Assembly: GCF_012935695.1 (NCBI RefSeq)
Contig: NZ_CP052859.1
Coordinates: forward strand, 5,559,001-5,623,000
Source: Pseudomonas sp. ADAK18
GTDB lineage: Bacteria > Pseudomonadota > Gammaproteobacteria > Pseudomonadales > Pseudomonadaceae
Length of the DNA: 64,000 bases
Direction of reading: 5' to 3'
Below, in pieces: positions 44,759 to 56,409 of this stretch. Positions within the stretch are counted from its first letter, which is position 1. Each line of letters opens with the position of its first letter. The position numbers and the translations under genes were made by a program. The notes under the pieces are model-generated. The model did not search any database, was not told where the DNA came from, and saw nothing but the letters and a program-made list of their open reading frames with translations.

Positions 44759-45229
44759 TTAAATTTCAGCAGCCAGTTTGTTAACCAGCTCCGCGTGCGC
44801 GTTTTGATCGATTGTGGCACCGAGGATCTTCTCAGCACCGCCGACCGCCAGAGCACCCAGTCGGGTACGCAGCGCGTCTTTGACGCCGTTCAGTTCCTGT
44901 TCGATCTCGGCATGAGCCGAAGCCTTCACACGTTCAGCTTCGACGCGGGCTTTATCAACAGCCTCTTCGACGATCTGATTACCGCGTTTCTTGGCTTGCT
45001 CAATGATTTCAGCTGCCTGTGCTTTCGCATCGCGCAGTTGATGGCCCGCTTTCTCTTGGGCCAACTCCAGGTCGCGAGCTGCACGGCTGGCAGCGTCCAA
45101 TCCATCAGCGATCTTCTTCTGACGTTCGTGCAAAGCCGCGATGACCGGAGGCCACACGAACTTCATGCAAAACACTACAAAAATGAAGAACGCAACGGAT
45201 TGGCCAATCAGGGTTGCATTAATGTTCAC
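44759..45229 (-). CDS. atpF: ATP synthase b subunit
   Basis: 156 residues: one N-terminal membrane helix ([22 protein letters not shown]) and a long charged helix (residues about 35-130) that dimerises as the outer stalk of F0. [16 protein letters not shown] follows the membrane segment as usual. Encoded between atpE and atpH. Confidence 0.97.
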   Translation of the reverse strand: MNINATLIGQSVAFFIFVVFCMKFVWPPVIAALHERQKKIADGLDAASRAARDLELAQEKAGHQLRDAKAQAAEIIEQAKKRGNQIVEEAVDKARVEAERVKASAHAEIEQELNGVKDALRTRLGALAVGGAEKILGATIDQNAHAELVNKLAAEI

Positions 45230-45287
45230 GCCAACACCTCGCTCATTCGTTGTCCATCACCCCAATCAACTCGAAAAATTCGAGTGA

Positions 45288-45560
<273 letters not shown>

Positions 45561-45678
45561 TTACGTCGTATGGTTTAGGTTTTTTAGATTTTAAAGCGGT
45601 AAAACAAATCGTTTCATAGCCCTTTCAGGCCACCCTCCCGTTTGACCGGGAGGGACATCAGACTAGTCGAGACTGGTC

Positions 45679-46972
<1,294 letters not shown>

Positions 46973-47046
46973 CACTCTTGCTCCTCAATAGTCGGCTGCC
47001 GGAAATCAATAACTTGGCATAATTTGTGCCGACAAAATGCGCGCAG

Positions 47047-47075
47047 AGTATAGGGGCGGTTCTGCCCCTATTCAA
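47047..47075 (-). promoter_or_regulatory. Sigma-70 promoter of the atp operon
   Basis: On the minus strand TTGAAT (47075-47070) and TATACT (47052-47047) are separated by exactly 17 bases, close to consensus. The spacer holds the inverted repeat AGGGGC-AGAACC-GCCCCT, which might bind a regulator or reshape the promoter. Transcription should begin near 47040. Confidence 0.75.
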
Positions 47076-47120
47076 CTGCCGGGTAGTGATTTCCGACTGC
47101 GCGCTACAGAAGCAATTGTT

Positions 47121-47993
47121 TCAGCGGATGTGGGCAAGGACGCCCTGAAGCTCATCCAATGAGTTATATCCGATGACCAATTGCCCTTTGCCTTTCTTCC
47201 CATGACGAATTTGCACCGCAGAGCCTAGGCGTTCGGCCAGGCGCTGCTCCAGGCGTGCAATATCCGGATCAGGTTTGCTCGTTTCGACCGGTGCAGGTTT
47301 ACCACTGAGCCATTGGCGAACCAGAGCCTCAGTCTGACGAACGGTGAGACCTCGTGCGACAACGTGTCGCGCCCCTTCAACCTGTTGATTTTCCGGCAAC
47401 CCGAGCAATGCACGGGCATGACCCATTTCCAGGTCACCGTGGGAAAGCATGGTTTTGATCACTTCCGGCAAGGCAATCAGGCGCAGCAGGTTGGAAACCG
47501 TGACACGGGATTTACCCACGGCATCGGCAACTTCCTGCTGAGTCAGCTTGAATTCCTGCTGCAAGCGCTGCAGGGCAATCGCTTCCTCGATCGGATTGAG
47601 GTCTTCGCGCTGGATGTTTTCAATCAGCGCCATGGCGATGGCGGTTTCATCCGGCACATCGCGGACCATCGCCGGGATGGTTTCCTGGCCAGCCTGCTGG
47701 CTGGCGCGCCAGCGGCGCTCGCCGGCAATGATTTCAAAGCGACCACCACCAATCGGGCGAACCACGATTGGCTGCATCACGCCCTGGGCCTTGATCGACT
47801 GCGCCAGTTCTTCCAATGCCTGGGGATCCATGTCCCGGCGCGGCTGGTATTTGCCACGCTGGATCAGATCCAGCGGCAGGTGCTGCAGCTCACGCTGATC
47901 GGCCTGTACCGCCTGTTCTTCAAGCGAAGTGACAGTCGGACCACTCAGCAGTGCATCCAGTCCACGTCCGAGACCTCGTTTCTTGACGGCCAT
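47121..47993 (-). CDS. parB: Chromosome partition protein ParB (Spo0J)
   Basis: 290 residues. N-terminal ParB/CTPase domain with GERRWRASQQAG and ENIQREDLNPIEEA, a helix-turn-helix (TQQEVADAVGKSRVTVSNLLRL), and a C-terminal dimerisation part. It loads at parS sites (candidates at 307, 59518, 60148, 62705) and slides along DNA to form the segregation complex. Co-transcribed after parA (9-base gap). About 9 kb from dnaA as usual. Confidence 0.97.
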   Translation of the reverse strand: MAVKKRGLGRGLDALLSGPTVTSLEEQAVQADQRELQHLPLDLIQRGKYQPRRDMDPQALEELAQSIKAQGVMQPIVVRPIGGGRFEIIAGERRWRASQQAGQETIPAMVRDVPDETAIAMALIENIQREDLNPIEEAIALQRLQQEFKLTQQEVADAVGKSRVTVSNLLRLIALPEVIKTMLSHGDLEMGHARALLGLPENQQVEGARHVVARGLTVRQTEALVRQWLSGKPAPVETSKPDPDIARLEQRLAERLGSAVQIRHGKKGKGQLVIGYNSLDELQGVLAHIR

Positions 47994-48002
47994 GAGGATT
48001 CC

Positions 48003-48800
48003 TTAAGTTGGCTGGGCTGCAGCGGTGCGGGAGTTGCGGCGTTGGCGACGAACCATCTCGCCCGCCAGGGCCAGGTAGGCAATAGCACCACGGGATGACT
48101 TGTCGTACGCCAGCGCGGGCATGCCATAGCTTGGCGCTTCGGCCAGGCGAATGTTGCGTGGAATCACGGTGTCGTACAACTGATCACCAAAGTGTTCCTT
48201 GAGCTGCGCCGACACATCGTTCATCAGGCTCAACCGCGGGTCATACATCGTCCGCAGCAAACCTTCGACCTTCAGGTTCGGATTGAGCAATTCGGCGATA
48301 CGCTTGATGTTATCCACAAGATCGCTCAAGCCTTCCAGGGCGAAGTACTCGCACTGCATGGGGATAATCACCCCATCGGCGGCAACCAATGCGTTCAGCG
48401 TGAGCATCGACAGCGACGGTGGGCAGTCGATCAAAATGTAGTCGTAGTTCTCGCGGATCGGCGCCAAGGCGCTACGCAGACGACTTTCTTTCATCTGCAT
48501 TTCCAACAGCACCACTTCCGCCGCAGTCAAATCGCGGTTGGCCGGCAGCAGTTGATAACCACCGTGCTCGGAATAGTGCATGGCCTGGGCCAGGTCACAC
48601 TCGCCAATCAGCAAGTCGTAGACCGAGTTTTCCAGGCCGTGTTTATCCACACCGCTACCCATGGTGGCGTTGCCCTGTGGATCGAGGTCGATCAACAGCA
48701 CCCGACGCTTGGTAGCGACCAGGGATGCTGCGAGGTTGATGCAGGTGGTGGTTTTGCCCACGCCACCTTTCTGGTTCGCTATCGCGAATACCTTAGCCAT
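48003..48800 (-). CDS. parA: Chromosome partition ATPase ParA (Soj)
   Basis: 265 residues. Deviant Walker A KGGVGKTTTCINLAAS at the N terminus, and DCPPSLSMLTLNAL. It moves ParB-parS complexes toward the cell poles. ATG 48800 fits the family length; the longer frame begins with TTG. Located between rsmG and parB. Confidence 0.96.
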   Translation of the reverse strand: MAKVFAIANQKGGVGKTTTCINLAASLVATKRRVLLIDLDPQGNATMGSGVDKHGLENSVYDLLIGECDLAQAMHYSEHGGYQLLPANRDLTAAEVVLLEMQMKESRLRSALAPIRENYDYILIDCPPSLSMLTLNALVAADGVIIPMQCEYFALEGLSDLVDNIKRIAELLNPNLKVEGLLRTMYDPRLSLMNDVSAQLKEHFGDQLYDTVIPRNIRLAEAPSYGMPALAYDKSSRGAIAYLALAGEMVRRQRRNSRTAAAQPT

Positions 48801-48818
48801 TCTTGCTTGTGTTCCCAA

Positions 48819-49463
48819 TCATGCCGTGCGGCGCAGTATCAGCAGATGGCGTTGGCCTTGGCAACCGGGTACGGCCAAGGCGTGTTCGCTATCGAGGTGG
48901 AAGTCTGCCGGCAATGCTAACAGCTCGTCGCTTGGATGAACGCCCTTCATTGCCAGCCAACGCGTATCGCGGTCGCCAAGATGGCGGGTCCAGTTGCTGA
49001 AGTTCTCCATGCTGCTGAACGCCCGGGACACAATTCCGTTGAAAGGCTGTTCAGGCGTGAAGGCTTCGACGCGGCTGTGGATAACTTGCAGGTTATCCAG
49101 CTTGAGTTCGAGTTTGACCTGCGTCAGGAAGCGCGTTTTCTTGCCGTTGCTGTCCAGGCAGGTCACTTGCGACTCGGGAAACAGGATCGCCAATGGGATG
49201 CCAGGCATGCCACCACCGCTGCCAACGTCGAGCCAGCGGCCATTTTCGATAAACGGCATGACGCTGAGGCTGTCGAGCAAATGCCGGGAAACCATTTCAT
49301 CAGGATCCCGTACGGCGGTGAGGTTGTAAGCCTTGTTCCATTTGATCAACAGGGCCAGATAACCCAACAGCAGTTCGTGCTGGGCCTCGGTCAGGTTGAT
49401 GCCAAGTTGGCGAGCGCCTGTGGATAACTCTTCGGCGTGTTGCAAGGTGACCAACGAACTCAA
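48819..49463 (-). CDS. rsmG: 16S rRNA (guanine527-N7)-methyltransferase RsmG
   Basis: 214 residues, SAM motif [16 protein letters not shown] at about residues 78-93. Methylates G527 of 16S rRNA; loss gives streptomycin tolerance. ATG overlaps the mnmG stop by 4 bases (ATGA), the classic gidA-gidB pair. Confidence 0.97.
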   Translation of the reverse strand: MSSLVTLQHAEELSTGARQLGINLTEAQHELLLGYLALLIKWNKAYNLTAVRDPDEMVSRHLLDSLSVMPFIENGRWLDVGSGGGMPGIPLAILFPESQVTCLDSNGKKTRFLTQVKLELKLDNLQVIHSRVEAFTPEQPFNGIVSRAFSSMENFSNWTRHLGDRDTRWLAMKGVHPSDELLALPADFHLDSEHALAVPGCQGQRHLLILRRTA

Positions 49464-51352
49464 GCGCTTTGCTCCAACTGACGGCCCGCGCCGCGTTTTT
49501 TCAAATGAATCATCAACAGCGAAATGGCTGCCGGGGTGACGCCCGGGATACGCGACGCTTGGCCCAGGGTTTCCGGCCGAGTTATCCCCAGCTTGCTTTG
49601 GATCTCTTTGGAGAGACCCGAGATGTTCGTGTAATCGATATCCACAGGCAGCTTGGTATCTTCACTGGCACGCAGACGAACGATCTCGTCTTGCTGGCGA
49701 TCGATGTAGCCCGCGTACTTGGTCTTGATTTCGACCTGTTCGGCGACCTGTGGATCTTCTGCACCGCCGCCAGTTACCGAGATCAGACCAGCGTAGTCGA
49801 TTTCCGGACGGGACAGCAGGTTCAGCAGGTTGTACTCATGAGTCAGCGGTGTGCCGAATTTTTCAGCAATGGCATCGCCCTGCTCGGTGCCCGGGCGAAC
49901 CCAGGTACTTTTCAGGCGCTGCTCTTCCAAATCGATGCTTTCGCGTTTTTTGCAGAAGGCGGCCCAACGCACGTCATCCACCAGGCCCAATTCGCGACCT
50001 TTTTCGGTCAAGCGCAGGTCGGCGTTGTCTTCACGCAGAATCAGGCGGTATTCGGCCCGGGAAGTGAACATCCGGTACGGTTCCTGGGTTCCCAGGGTAA
50101 TCAAATCGTCGACTAACACGCCGATATACGCTTCATCACGACGCGGGCACCAGCTGTCTTTGCCCTGAGCGCGCAATGCTGCGTTGGCTCCGGCCAGCAA
50201 ACCTTGGGCGCCGGCCTCTTCGTAACCGGTGGTGCCGTTGATTTGCCCGGCGAAGAACAAGCCGCCGATAACTTTGGTTTCCAGGCTGTACTTCAAATCA
50301 CGCGGATCGAAGTAGTCGTACTCGATGGCATAGCCAGGCCGCACGATATGGGCGTTTTCCATGCCGCGAATCGACTGCACAATCTGGATTTGCACGTCGA
50401 ACGGCAGGGAAGTGGAAATCCCATTCGGGTACAGCTCGTGGGTGGTCAAACCTTCCGGTTCGATAAACACCTGATGGCTTTCCTTGTCGGCAAAGCGGTG
50501 GATCTTGTCTTCGATCGACGGGCAGTAACGCGGGCCAATGCCTTCGATCACCCCGGAATACATCGGCGAACGATCGAGGTTCGCGGCAATGATTTCGTGG
50601 GTTCGGGCGTTGGTGTGGGTAATCCAGCAACTGACCTGCTTGGGATGCTGTTCCTTGGAGCCCATGAACGACATCACCGGAATCGGCGTATCACCGGCCT
50701 GCTCGGTCATCACCGAGAAATCCACAGAACGACCGTCGATACGCGGTGGTGTACCGGTTTTCAGGCGGCCCACCCGCAGCGGCAGTTCGCGAAGGCGCTG
50801 AGCCAGGGCGATTGACGGTGGATCACCGGCACGACCACCGGAATAGTTCTGCATACCGATGTGGATAAGTCCACCGAGGAAGGTACCAGTGGTCAACACC
50901 ACGGATTCTGCGAAGAAACGCAGGCCCATTTGGGTGACAACACCGCGTACCTGATCCTGTTCGACGATCAAGTCATCGGCGGCTTGTTGAAATATCCACA
51001 GGTTCGGCTGGTTTTCCAGGGTTTCGCGGACAGCGGCCTTGTACAGGATCCGGTCGGCTTGAGCCCGAGTGGCTCGCACAGCCGGGCCTTTGCGGCTGTT
51101 CAATACGCGAAATTGAATACCACCCTTATCGGTGGCCATGGCCATCGCGCCGCCCAGGGCATCGATTTCCTTGACCAGATGGCTTTTGCCAATCCCACCA
51201 ATGGCAGGGTTACAGCTCATGGCACCGAGGGTTTCCACGTTATGCGTCAGCAACAGGGTTTTTGCCCCCATGCGTGCTGACGCCAGTGCTGCCTCGGTAC
51301 CGGCATGACCGCCGCCGATGACGATCACTTCAAAACGGGAAGGGAAATCCAC
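49460..51352 (-). CDS. mnmG: tRNA uridine-5-carboxymethylaminomethyl modification enzyme MnmG
   Basis: 630 residues from GTG 51352, which has GAGG 6-7 bases upstream and gives the usual start (V/M)[17 protein letters not shown]-binding [12 protein letters not shown], then [11 protein letters not shown] and [18 protein letters not shown], typical of GidA. With MnmE it modifies U34 of several tRNAs. The frame extends 49 codons further upstream, but that part lacks family similarity and covers the A+T-rich DnaA-box region. Confidence 0.96.
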   Translation of the reverse strand: MDFPSRFEVIVIGGGHAGTEAALASARMGAKTLLLTHNVETLGAMSCNPAIGGIGKSHLVKEIDALGGAMAMATDKGGIQFRVLNSRKGPAVRATRAQADRILYKAAVRETLENQPNLWIFQQAADDLIVEQDQVRGVVTQMGLRFFAESVVLTTGTFLGGLIHIGMQNYSGGRAGDPPSIALAQRLRELPLRVGRLKTGTPPRIDGRSVDFSVMTEQAGDTPIPVMSFMGSKEQHPKQVSCWITHTNARTHEIIAANLDRSPMYSGVIEGIGPRYCPSIEDKIHRFADKESHQVFIEPEGLTTHELYPNGISTSLPFDVQIQIVQSIRGMENAHIVRPGYAIEYDYFDPRDLKYSLETKVIGGLFFAGQINGTTGYEEAGAQGLLAGANAALRAQGKDSWCPRRDEAYIGVLVDDLITLGTQEPYRMFTSRAEYRLILREDNADLRLTEKGRELGLVDDVRWAAFCKKRESIDLEEQRLKSTWVRPGTEQGDAIAEKFGTPLTHEYNLLNLLSRPEIDYAGLISVTGGGAEDPQVAEQVEIKTKYAGYIDRQQDEIVRLRASEDTKLPVDIDYTNISGLSKEIQSKLGITRPETLGQASRIPGVTPAAISLLMIHLKKRGAGRQLEQSA

Positions 51353-51905
51353 CACGCACCTCGTGCCTGCTTCATGTAGGTAATTAGGAATGGGCGTTCG
51401 AGCTTTGGTTTTCGAACGCGTTGGCAAGTATAGGGACTTCGCCCTTCCTAAAGAACCCTTTGCACAAAATTTAACCAGCTGTGGATGAATCACAGACAAT
51501 AGAAATTAAAAGAGAGAAATTTATTAAATCTTTGTTTTTATGTTTATTTCTACTGAGCCTACTTTCTGTGGATAGAATCCTACAGGCTATATTTTACGCT
51601 GTGTACAGAGATTCAAAAGTCTGTGGTTAGGTACCAATGAGGCCCTTGGATAAGTGGTTTAAGCCTGTGGATTAAACAGGTGGTTATCCACAGAGGGAGT
51701 TTTACTCAGTTTTCGCGCCCTGTTATCAACTGGGCACAAGGGTGGTTATTCACAGGGCTTAATCCACAGAAAAGCGTCCGCCACAGCAAATAGCGCCCAC
51801 GAAAAAGCCGCCGCTACCGATAGCGTTTGTCAAAAGTTGGAGTTGAGTGCCCTGAAACGGACGGAACAGACAGGCACGAATGGCCTGTCTGTGAGTAACG
51901 AAGGA
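51353..51905. other. mnmG-mnmE intergenic region, oriC-like
   Basis: No gene is seen. An A+T-rich stretch (51496-51560) is followed by a perfect DnaA box TTATCCACA (51684-51692) and several one-mismatch boxes: TGTGGATAG (51567-51575), TGTGGATTA (51666-51674), TTATTCACA (51746-51754), TAATCCACA (51760-51768). The layout mirrors the main origin near dnaA. A second autonomously replicating region has been reported for Pseudomonas; this is a candidate or an accessory DnaA-binding locus. The far end probably also holds the mnmG promoter. Confidence 0.55.
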
Positions 51906-53276
51906 CTATTTACCGATGCAGAAGCTGGAAAAGATCCTGCCCAGCAGATCATCGGAGCTGAATGCGCCAGTAATTTCTCCCAGCAGCCGTTGAGCCTGGC
52001 GCAAATCCTCGGCAAGCAGCTCTCCTGCTCCAGCCAACGTCAGCTGCGCTCGTCCATGCTCAAGGGCCGCGCTGGCATGTCGCAGAGCCTCCAGGTGCCG
52101 GCGGCGGGCACTGAAGCTGCTTTCCGATGTCTGTTCGTAGCCCATGCACGCTTTGAGGTGGTCGCGCAGCAGTTCCAGACCATTGCCTGCCGACTTGGCA
52201 CTGAGGCTGATGGTCACGTGGCCATCCTCACTGACTTCCAAAGCAATTGGCTCTCCCGTGAGGTCCGCCTTGTTTCGAATCAGGGTGACTTTGGCCGGAT
52301 CCGGCCGCTGTTCGAGGAATTCCGGCCATAGAGCAAAAGGATCCACAGCCTCCGGAGCAGTGGCATCTACCACCAACAACACCCGGTCGGCCTCGCCAAT
52401 GGCCTTGAGCGCTCGCTCCACACCGATTTTTTCCACCTGGTCATCGGTATCGCGCAGCCCTGCGGTATCCACGACGTGCAGCGGCATACCATCGATGTGG
52501 ATATGTTCGCGCAAGATATCTCGCGTAGTGCCGGCGATCTCTGTAACGATGGCCGCCTCACGCCCGGCCAAGGCATTGAGCAGGCTGGACTTGCCGGCAT
52601 TCGGTCGACCGGCAATCACTACGGTCATCCCGTCACGCAGCAATGCGCCTTGCCCGGCTTCGCGAAGAACGGTGGATAACTCATCACGGACCTTATCGAG
52701 CATGGCCAATACATGGCCATCAGCGAGGAAGTCGATTTCCTCTTCCGGAAAATCAATGGCCGCCTCGACGTAGATCCGCAAGCTGATCAACTGTTCGGTG
52801 AGGTTATGCACACGCAGGGAAAACGCGCCCTGCAACGAGCGCAACGCATTGCGCGCAGCTTGTGCAGAACTGGCCTCGATCAGGTCTGCGATAGCTTCAG
52901 CCTGCGCCAGGTCGAGCTTGTCATTGAGAAACGCGCGTTCACTGAATTCACCCGGCCGGGCCAGGCGGCAACCCAGTTGCAGGCAGCGCTGCAGCAACAT
53001 GTCCAGGACAACCGGGCCTCCATGGCCTTGCAGCTCCAGAACATCTTCACCAGTGAAGGAGTTGGGCCCAGGGAAATACAGGGCAATACCTTCGTCCAGG
53101 ACTTCTTCGTTATCGCCCAGGAACGGGCCGTAATGGGCATACCTCGGTTTCAGCTCACGGCCACTGATGGCCTGTGCCGCCACGCGGGCGAGCGGCCCGG
53201 AAATACGGACGATGCCGACACCACCACGACCTTGAGCGGTGGCAACGGCGGCGATGGTTTCACGAGGAGCGCTCAT
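51906..53276 (-). CDS. mnmE: tRNA modification GTPase MnmE (TrmE)
   Basis: 456 residues. N-terminal tetrahydrofolate-binding domain, helical domain, and an inserted G domain with [22 protein letters not shown] (switch), DTAGLR and NKAD, ending in the catalytic C-terminal FCIGK. Partner of MnmG in tRNA wobble uridine modification. Start [14 protein letters not shown] at 53276 fits the family; a TTG six codons earlier is unlikely. Confidence 0.97.
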   Translation of the reverse strand: MSAPRETIAAVATAQGRGGVGIVRISGPLARVAAQAISGRELKPRYAHYGPFLGDNEEVLDEGIALYFPGPNSFTGEDVLELQGHGGPVVLDMLLQRCLQLGCRLARPGEFSERAFLNDKLDLAQAEAIADLIEASSAQAARNALRSLQGAFSLRVHNLTEQLISLRIYVEAAIDFPEEEIDFLADGHVLAMLDKVRDELSTVLREAGQGALLRDGMTVVIAGRPNAGKSSLLNALAGREAAIVTEIAGTTRDILREHIHIDGMPLHVVDTAGLRDTDDQVEKIGVERALKAIGEADRVLLVVDATAPEAVDPFALWPEFLEQRPDPAKVTLIRNKADLTGEPIALEVSEDGHVTISLSAKSAGNGLELLRDHLKACMGYEQTSESSFSARRRHLEALRHASAALEHGRAQLTLAGAGELLAEDLRQAQRLLGEITGAFSSDDLLGRIFSSFCIGK

Positions 53277-53303
53277 CAACGGGTACCCAGACAAAAGTGA
53301 CGG

Positions 53304-53330
53304 AAAGCAAAACGCCCCACTAGGGGGCGT
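53304..53330 (-). terminator. Terminator after yidC
   Basis: ACGCCCC (53312-53318) pairs with GGGGCGT (53324-53330); on the minus strand a short T-rich run follows. It separates the rpmH-rnpA-yidD-yidC unit from mnmE. Confidence 0.75.
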
Positions 53331-53355
53331 CTTGAGTGGTTATCCACAGAGTAAG

Positions 53356-55038
53356 TTACGCCTCGGCTTTTTTGGTAGCCGCTTCGATCTTACGTGTGAT
53401 GTACCACTGTTGAGAGATCGACAACACGTTGTTGACCACCCAGTACAGAACCAGACCAGCCGGGAACCACAGGAAGAAGAAGGTGAAGATGATTGGCATC
53501 ATTTTCATTACCTTGGCCTGCATCGGATCCGGAGGTGTAGGGTTCAGGCGCTGCTGGATAAACATGGTCGCGCCCATGATGATCGGCAGGATAAAGAACG
53601 GGTCTTTGATCGACAGGTCAGTTATCCACAGCATGAACGGAGCCTGGCGCATTTCCACGCTTTCCAGGAGTACCCAGTACAGCGACAGGAATACCGGCAT
53701 CTGTACCAGAATCGGCAAGCATCCACCCAACGGGTTGATCTTCTCTTTCTTGTACAGCTCCATCATGGCTTGCGACATTTTCTGCCGGTCATCGCCATGT
53801 TGCTCTTTCAGCGCGGCCAGTTTCGGGGCCACGGCACGCATACGCGCCATCGACTTGTAGCTGGCAGCCGACAGTGGGAAGAAGATCCCCTTGATCAGCA
53901 TGGTCAGGAAGATGATCGAGAAGCCCCAGTTACCGACGATGCTGTGGATATGTTGCAACAGCCAGAAAATCGGTTGGGCAATGAACCACAGGAAGCCGTA
54001 ATCCACAGTCAATTCCAGACCTGGGGACAACTCTTTGAGCACAGCCTGGCTTTTCGGACCGGCGTACAGAGTAGCGCTGGTTTCTGCCTTGGCACCTGGC
54101 GCGACGGTCAATACCGGCCCAGTGAAACCAATGATGTAGTTGCCTTGGCTGTCTTTACGGGTTTGAACCAGGTTTGCATCACCCTTGGCCGGAATCCACG
54201 CGGTCACGAAGTAGTGTTGCAACCAGGCAACCCAACCACCTTGAACGGTTTCTTTCAGCGAGCCCTTGTCGATATCTTTCATCGACACTTTTTTGTACGG
54301 CTCGTTACTTGTCCACAGGGCAGCGCCCAGGTAAGTAGCTGTGCCGGTAGCGGTGCTGGAAGATGGATCAGCGCTTGCGTCACGCTTGAGTTGGGCAAAC
54401 AGGTTGCCCGTCCATGGCTTGGCGCTTTCGTTGTCGATCAGATAAGTGACTTTCAGATCGTACAAACCGCGGGTAAAGCTGAAACGCTTGATGTAGTTGA
54501 CGCCGTCGTGACTGAATTTCAGGTCGACGTTCAACTGATTCTGGCCATCAGCCAGTTGATAAGACTTTTGTTCGGTCGAATAAATCGGACGACCGGTAGC
54601 ACGAGCATCCGGGCCGTCAGTGCCAGTCAGGCCACTTTGAGCCAGATAAGTACGTTCGCCACCGTTATCGAACAGTTGGAACGGAACATCTGGATGGTCT
54701 TGGCGACGTGGATACAGCGGCAGCTTCAGCTGTGCAATATCACCGCCTTGTGGGTCGATAGCCAGGTCCAGCACATCCGTTTTGACGTGGATGAGGTCTT
54801 TATTGGTAACGACTGGAGTTTCCAGAGGTGCGCTGGTGTTGGTATTCGCGCTGGGTACATCGGCACTGGCGGCAGCATTGTTACCCAACGGGGTGTCCGG
54901 AATAGCCGGTGCAGCCTGATTGGTAGCAACATTCTGAGTCGGCAGGGCAGCCTGGCCATAGTCCTGGTTCCACTTAAGAACCATGACGTAGGACACGATT
55001 GCCAGGGCGACGATCAGGATCGTGCGTTTAATATCCAT
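53356..55038 (-). CDS. yidC: Membrane protein insertase YidC
   Basis: 560 residues. N-terminal membrane anchor (RTILIVALAIVSYVMVLKW), a large periplasmic beta domain (residues about 40-340), and a five-helix insertase core with GNWGFSIIFLTMLIKGIFFPLS, SMARMRAVAPKLAALKE and QMPVFLSLYWVL. Inserts proteins into the inner membrane with or without SecYEG. Two bases after yidD. A perfect DnaA box lies inside (53622). Confidence 0.98.
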   Translation of the reverse strand: MDIKRTILIVALAIVSYVMVLKWNQDYGQAALPTQNVATNQAAPAIPDTPLGNNAAASADVPSANTNTSAPLETPVVTNKDLIHVKTDVLDLAIDPQGGDIAQLKLPLYPRRQDHPDVPFQLFDNGGERTYLAQSGLTGTDGPDARATGRPIYSTEQKSYQLADGQNQLNVDLKFSHDGVNYIKRFSFTRGLYDLKVTYLIDNESAKPWTGNLFAQLKRDASADPSSSTATGTATYLGAALWTSNEPYKKVSMKDIDKGSLKETVQGGWVAWLQHYFVTAWIPAKGDANLVQTRKDSQGNYIIGFTGPVLTVAPGAKAETSATLYAGPKSQAVLKELSPGLELTVDYGFLWFIAQPIFWLLQHIHSIVGNWGFSIIFLTMLIKGIFFPLSAASYKSMARMRAVAPKLAALKEQHGDDRQKMSQAMMELYKKEKINPLGGCLPILVQMPVFLSLYWVLLESVEMRQAPFMLWITDLSIKDPFFILPIIMGATMFIQQRLNPTPPDPMQAKVMKMMPIIFTFFFLWFPAGLVLYWVVNNVLSISQQWYITRKIEAATKKAEA

Positions 55039-55040
55039 GA

Positions 55041-55286
55041 TTACTCGGCCATCGAAGAAGAACGGGAGGTAGGGATAGGTGGAACCGGGTCATAACCACC
55101 GGGATTCCACGGATGACAGCGACCTAAACGACGAAAGGCCAGCCAGCCACCGCGCAGAAGGCCATGATTTTCTATGGCTTCCAACGCGTAGCAGGAACAA
55201 CTGGGGTAGAAGCGACAGTGATTTGCCATCAGAGGACTAATGGCATAGCGGTAAAACTGGATCGGAACGAGGGCCAGTTTACGCAT
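55041..55286 (-). CDS. yidD: Membrane protein insertion efficiency factor YidD
   Basis: 81 residues with [35 protein letters not shown], the family's CRFxPSCSxYA motif. Assists YidC. Overlaps the rnpA stop by 8 bases, so translation is coupled. Confidence 0.96.
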   Translation of the reverse strand: MRKLALVPIQFYRYAISPLMANHCRFYPSCSCYALEAIENHGLLRGGWLAFRRLGRCHPWNPGGYDPVPPIPTSRSSSMAE

Positions 55287-55683
55287 CAGTACTGTCTACC
55301 CCTACAGTTTCGGGGCTGACTGCTGGTGCTGGCTTGTTGGTACGAGCCAAACGTTTCCAGAGCTTGCCGAAATGCTGAATCAATTCGGGGTTTTCTACGT
55401 CCCCCAAGCCTTTGCGCGCGACGATAACAATATCCCAACCAACCAGAGTGTCCTGGTGGAGGCGAAACGATTCGCGCATCAGACGCTTGAGGCGATTGCG
55501 CTCAACGGAGAGCTTTACGCTCTTCTTGCCAATCACCAACCCAAGACGGGGGTGATCAAGATCGTTGTTACGCGCAAGGAGCAGGAGATTTTTCCCCGGA
55601 ACCTTGCCGGTGGGGGAGTCAAAGACTGCCTTGAAATGCCGGGGGGTTAGCAGACGCTTTTCCCGACTGAAGTCCTGACTCAC
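55279..55683 (-). CDS. rnpA: Ribonuclease P protein component RnpA
   Basis: 134 residues from GTG 55683 (GTG-AGT-CAG-GAC). RNase P signature [18 protein letters not shown] is present. It helps the RnpB ribozyme trim tRNA 5' ends. A second GTG one codon earlier is possible. The reading frame extends to 55779 but that part overlaps rpmH. Sixteen bases after rpmH. Confidence 0.95.
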   Translation of the reverse strand: MSQDFSREKRLLTPRHFKAVFDSPTGKVPGKNLLLLARNNDLDHPRLGLVIGKKSVKLSVERNRLKRLMRESFRLHQDTLVGWDIVIVARKGLGDVENPELIQHFGKLWKRLARTNKPAPAVSPETVGVDSTDA

Positions 55684-55699
55684 CACCAGTGCCGGATTA

Positions 55700-55834
55700 T
55701 CAAACTGCCAGACGCGCACGACCTTTGGCGCGACGACGCGACAGGACGGCACGACCGTTCTTGGTGGCCATGCGGGCACGGAAGCCGTGGGTACGGGCGC
55801 GTTTGATGGTGCTGGGTTGGAAAGTACGTTTCAT
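55700..55834 (-). CDS. rpmH: 50S ribosomal protein L34
   Basis: 44 residues: [18 protein letters not shown]...[12 protein letters not shown], essentially the conserved bacterial L34, very basic. Start ATG at 55834, stop TGA at 55702-55700. It begins the rpmH-rnpA-yidD-yidC operon that reads away from dnaA. Leader has a GGGCC/GGCCC hairpin at 55861-55875. Confidence 0.97.
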   Translation of the reverse strand: MKRTFQPSTIKRARTHGFRARMATKNGRAVLSRRRAKGRARLAV

Positions 55835-55894
55835 GGCGTGTTACCTGGTTCGTCCACAACGGGCCGGAATGGCCCCCGTTTTAAGAGACCGGCG

Positions 55895-55923
55895 ATTCTA
55901 GAGAAAGCAAGCCTCTAGGTCAA
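55895..55923 (-). promoter_or_regulatory. Sigma-70 promoter of rpmH operon
   Basis: On the minus strand TTGACC (55923-55918) and TAGAAT (55900-55895) are spaced by 17 bases. Expected transcription start is near 55888, about 54 bases before the rpmH ATG. Confidence 0.72.
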
Positions 55924-56409
55924 TTTCCAACCAGCTTTTCCTTTAATTAGGTATTCGAGACGTTTTCAACCCCTCGAGCTTTCATGAGCAATGCCATAGA
56001 TATAAAAATAAAGAAGGAAGTTATTTAAAGCTTTTCTGTAAAGCTTATAAAAGCTAGGGAGACCATCTTCTGTGGATAACTGCCTTCAGGCCATGTTCTA
56101 CGTGATGTACAGAGAATGACAACACAGGGGAGAAACGGTGCTCTGCCTGTGCTGCGCTATCGGATAAGCTGTGTGTGGAATGGCTAGTTATCCACAGGCC
56201 AGTTACCCACAGACTTTCGCCCCCACTTGTACAACGAGCTTAGGGTCGCTTATCCACAGAGCTTATGCACAGACCATTTGTCGCCTTTTTTACGGTTAAA
56301 GCATTGATTCTTGGTGGCCTGTGAGCAACCTACATGTGGATAAGTGGGCGGCTGGCCGCTACAATGGCGGCTGTTTTTGCCTCACCGGCTTTCAACTTAG
56401 GGGATATCC
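55924..56409. other. oriC: Chromosomal origin of replication oriC
   Basis: The non-coding space between rpmH and dnaA. An A+T-rich unwinding region lies at about 55930-56055. Perfect DnaA boxes: TGTGGATAA at 56071-56079 and 56335-56343, TTATCCACA at 56188-56196 and 56250-56258; near-perfect TTACCCACA (56203-56211) and TTATGCACA (56263-56271). This is the known position of Pseudomonas oriC. The box at 56335 lies just before dnaA and may also mediate autoregulation. Confidence 0.93.
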
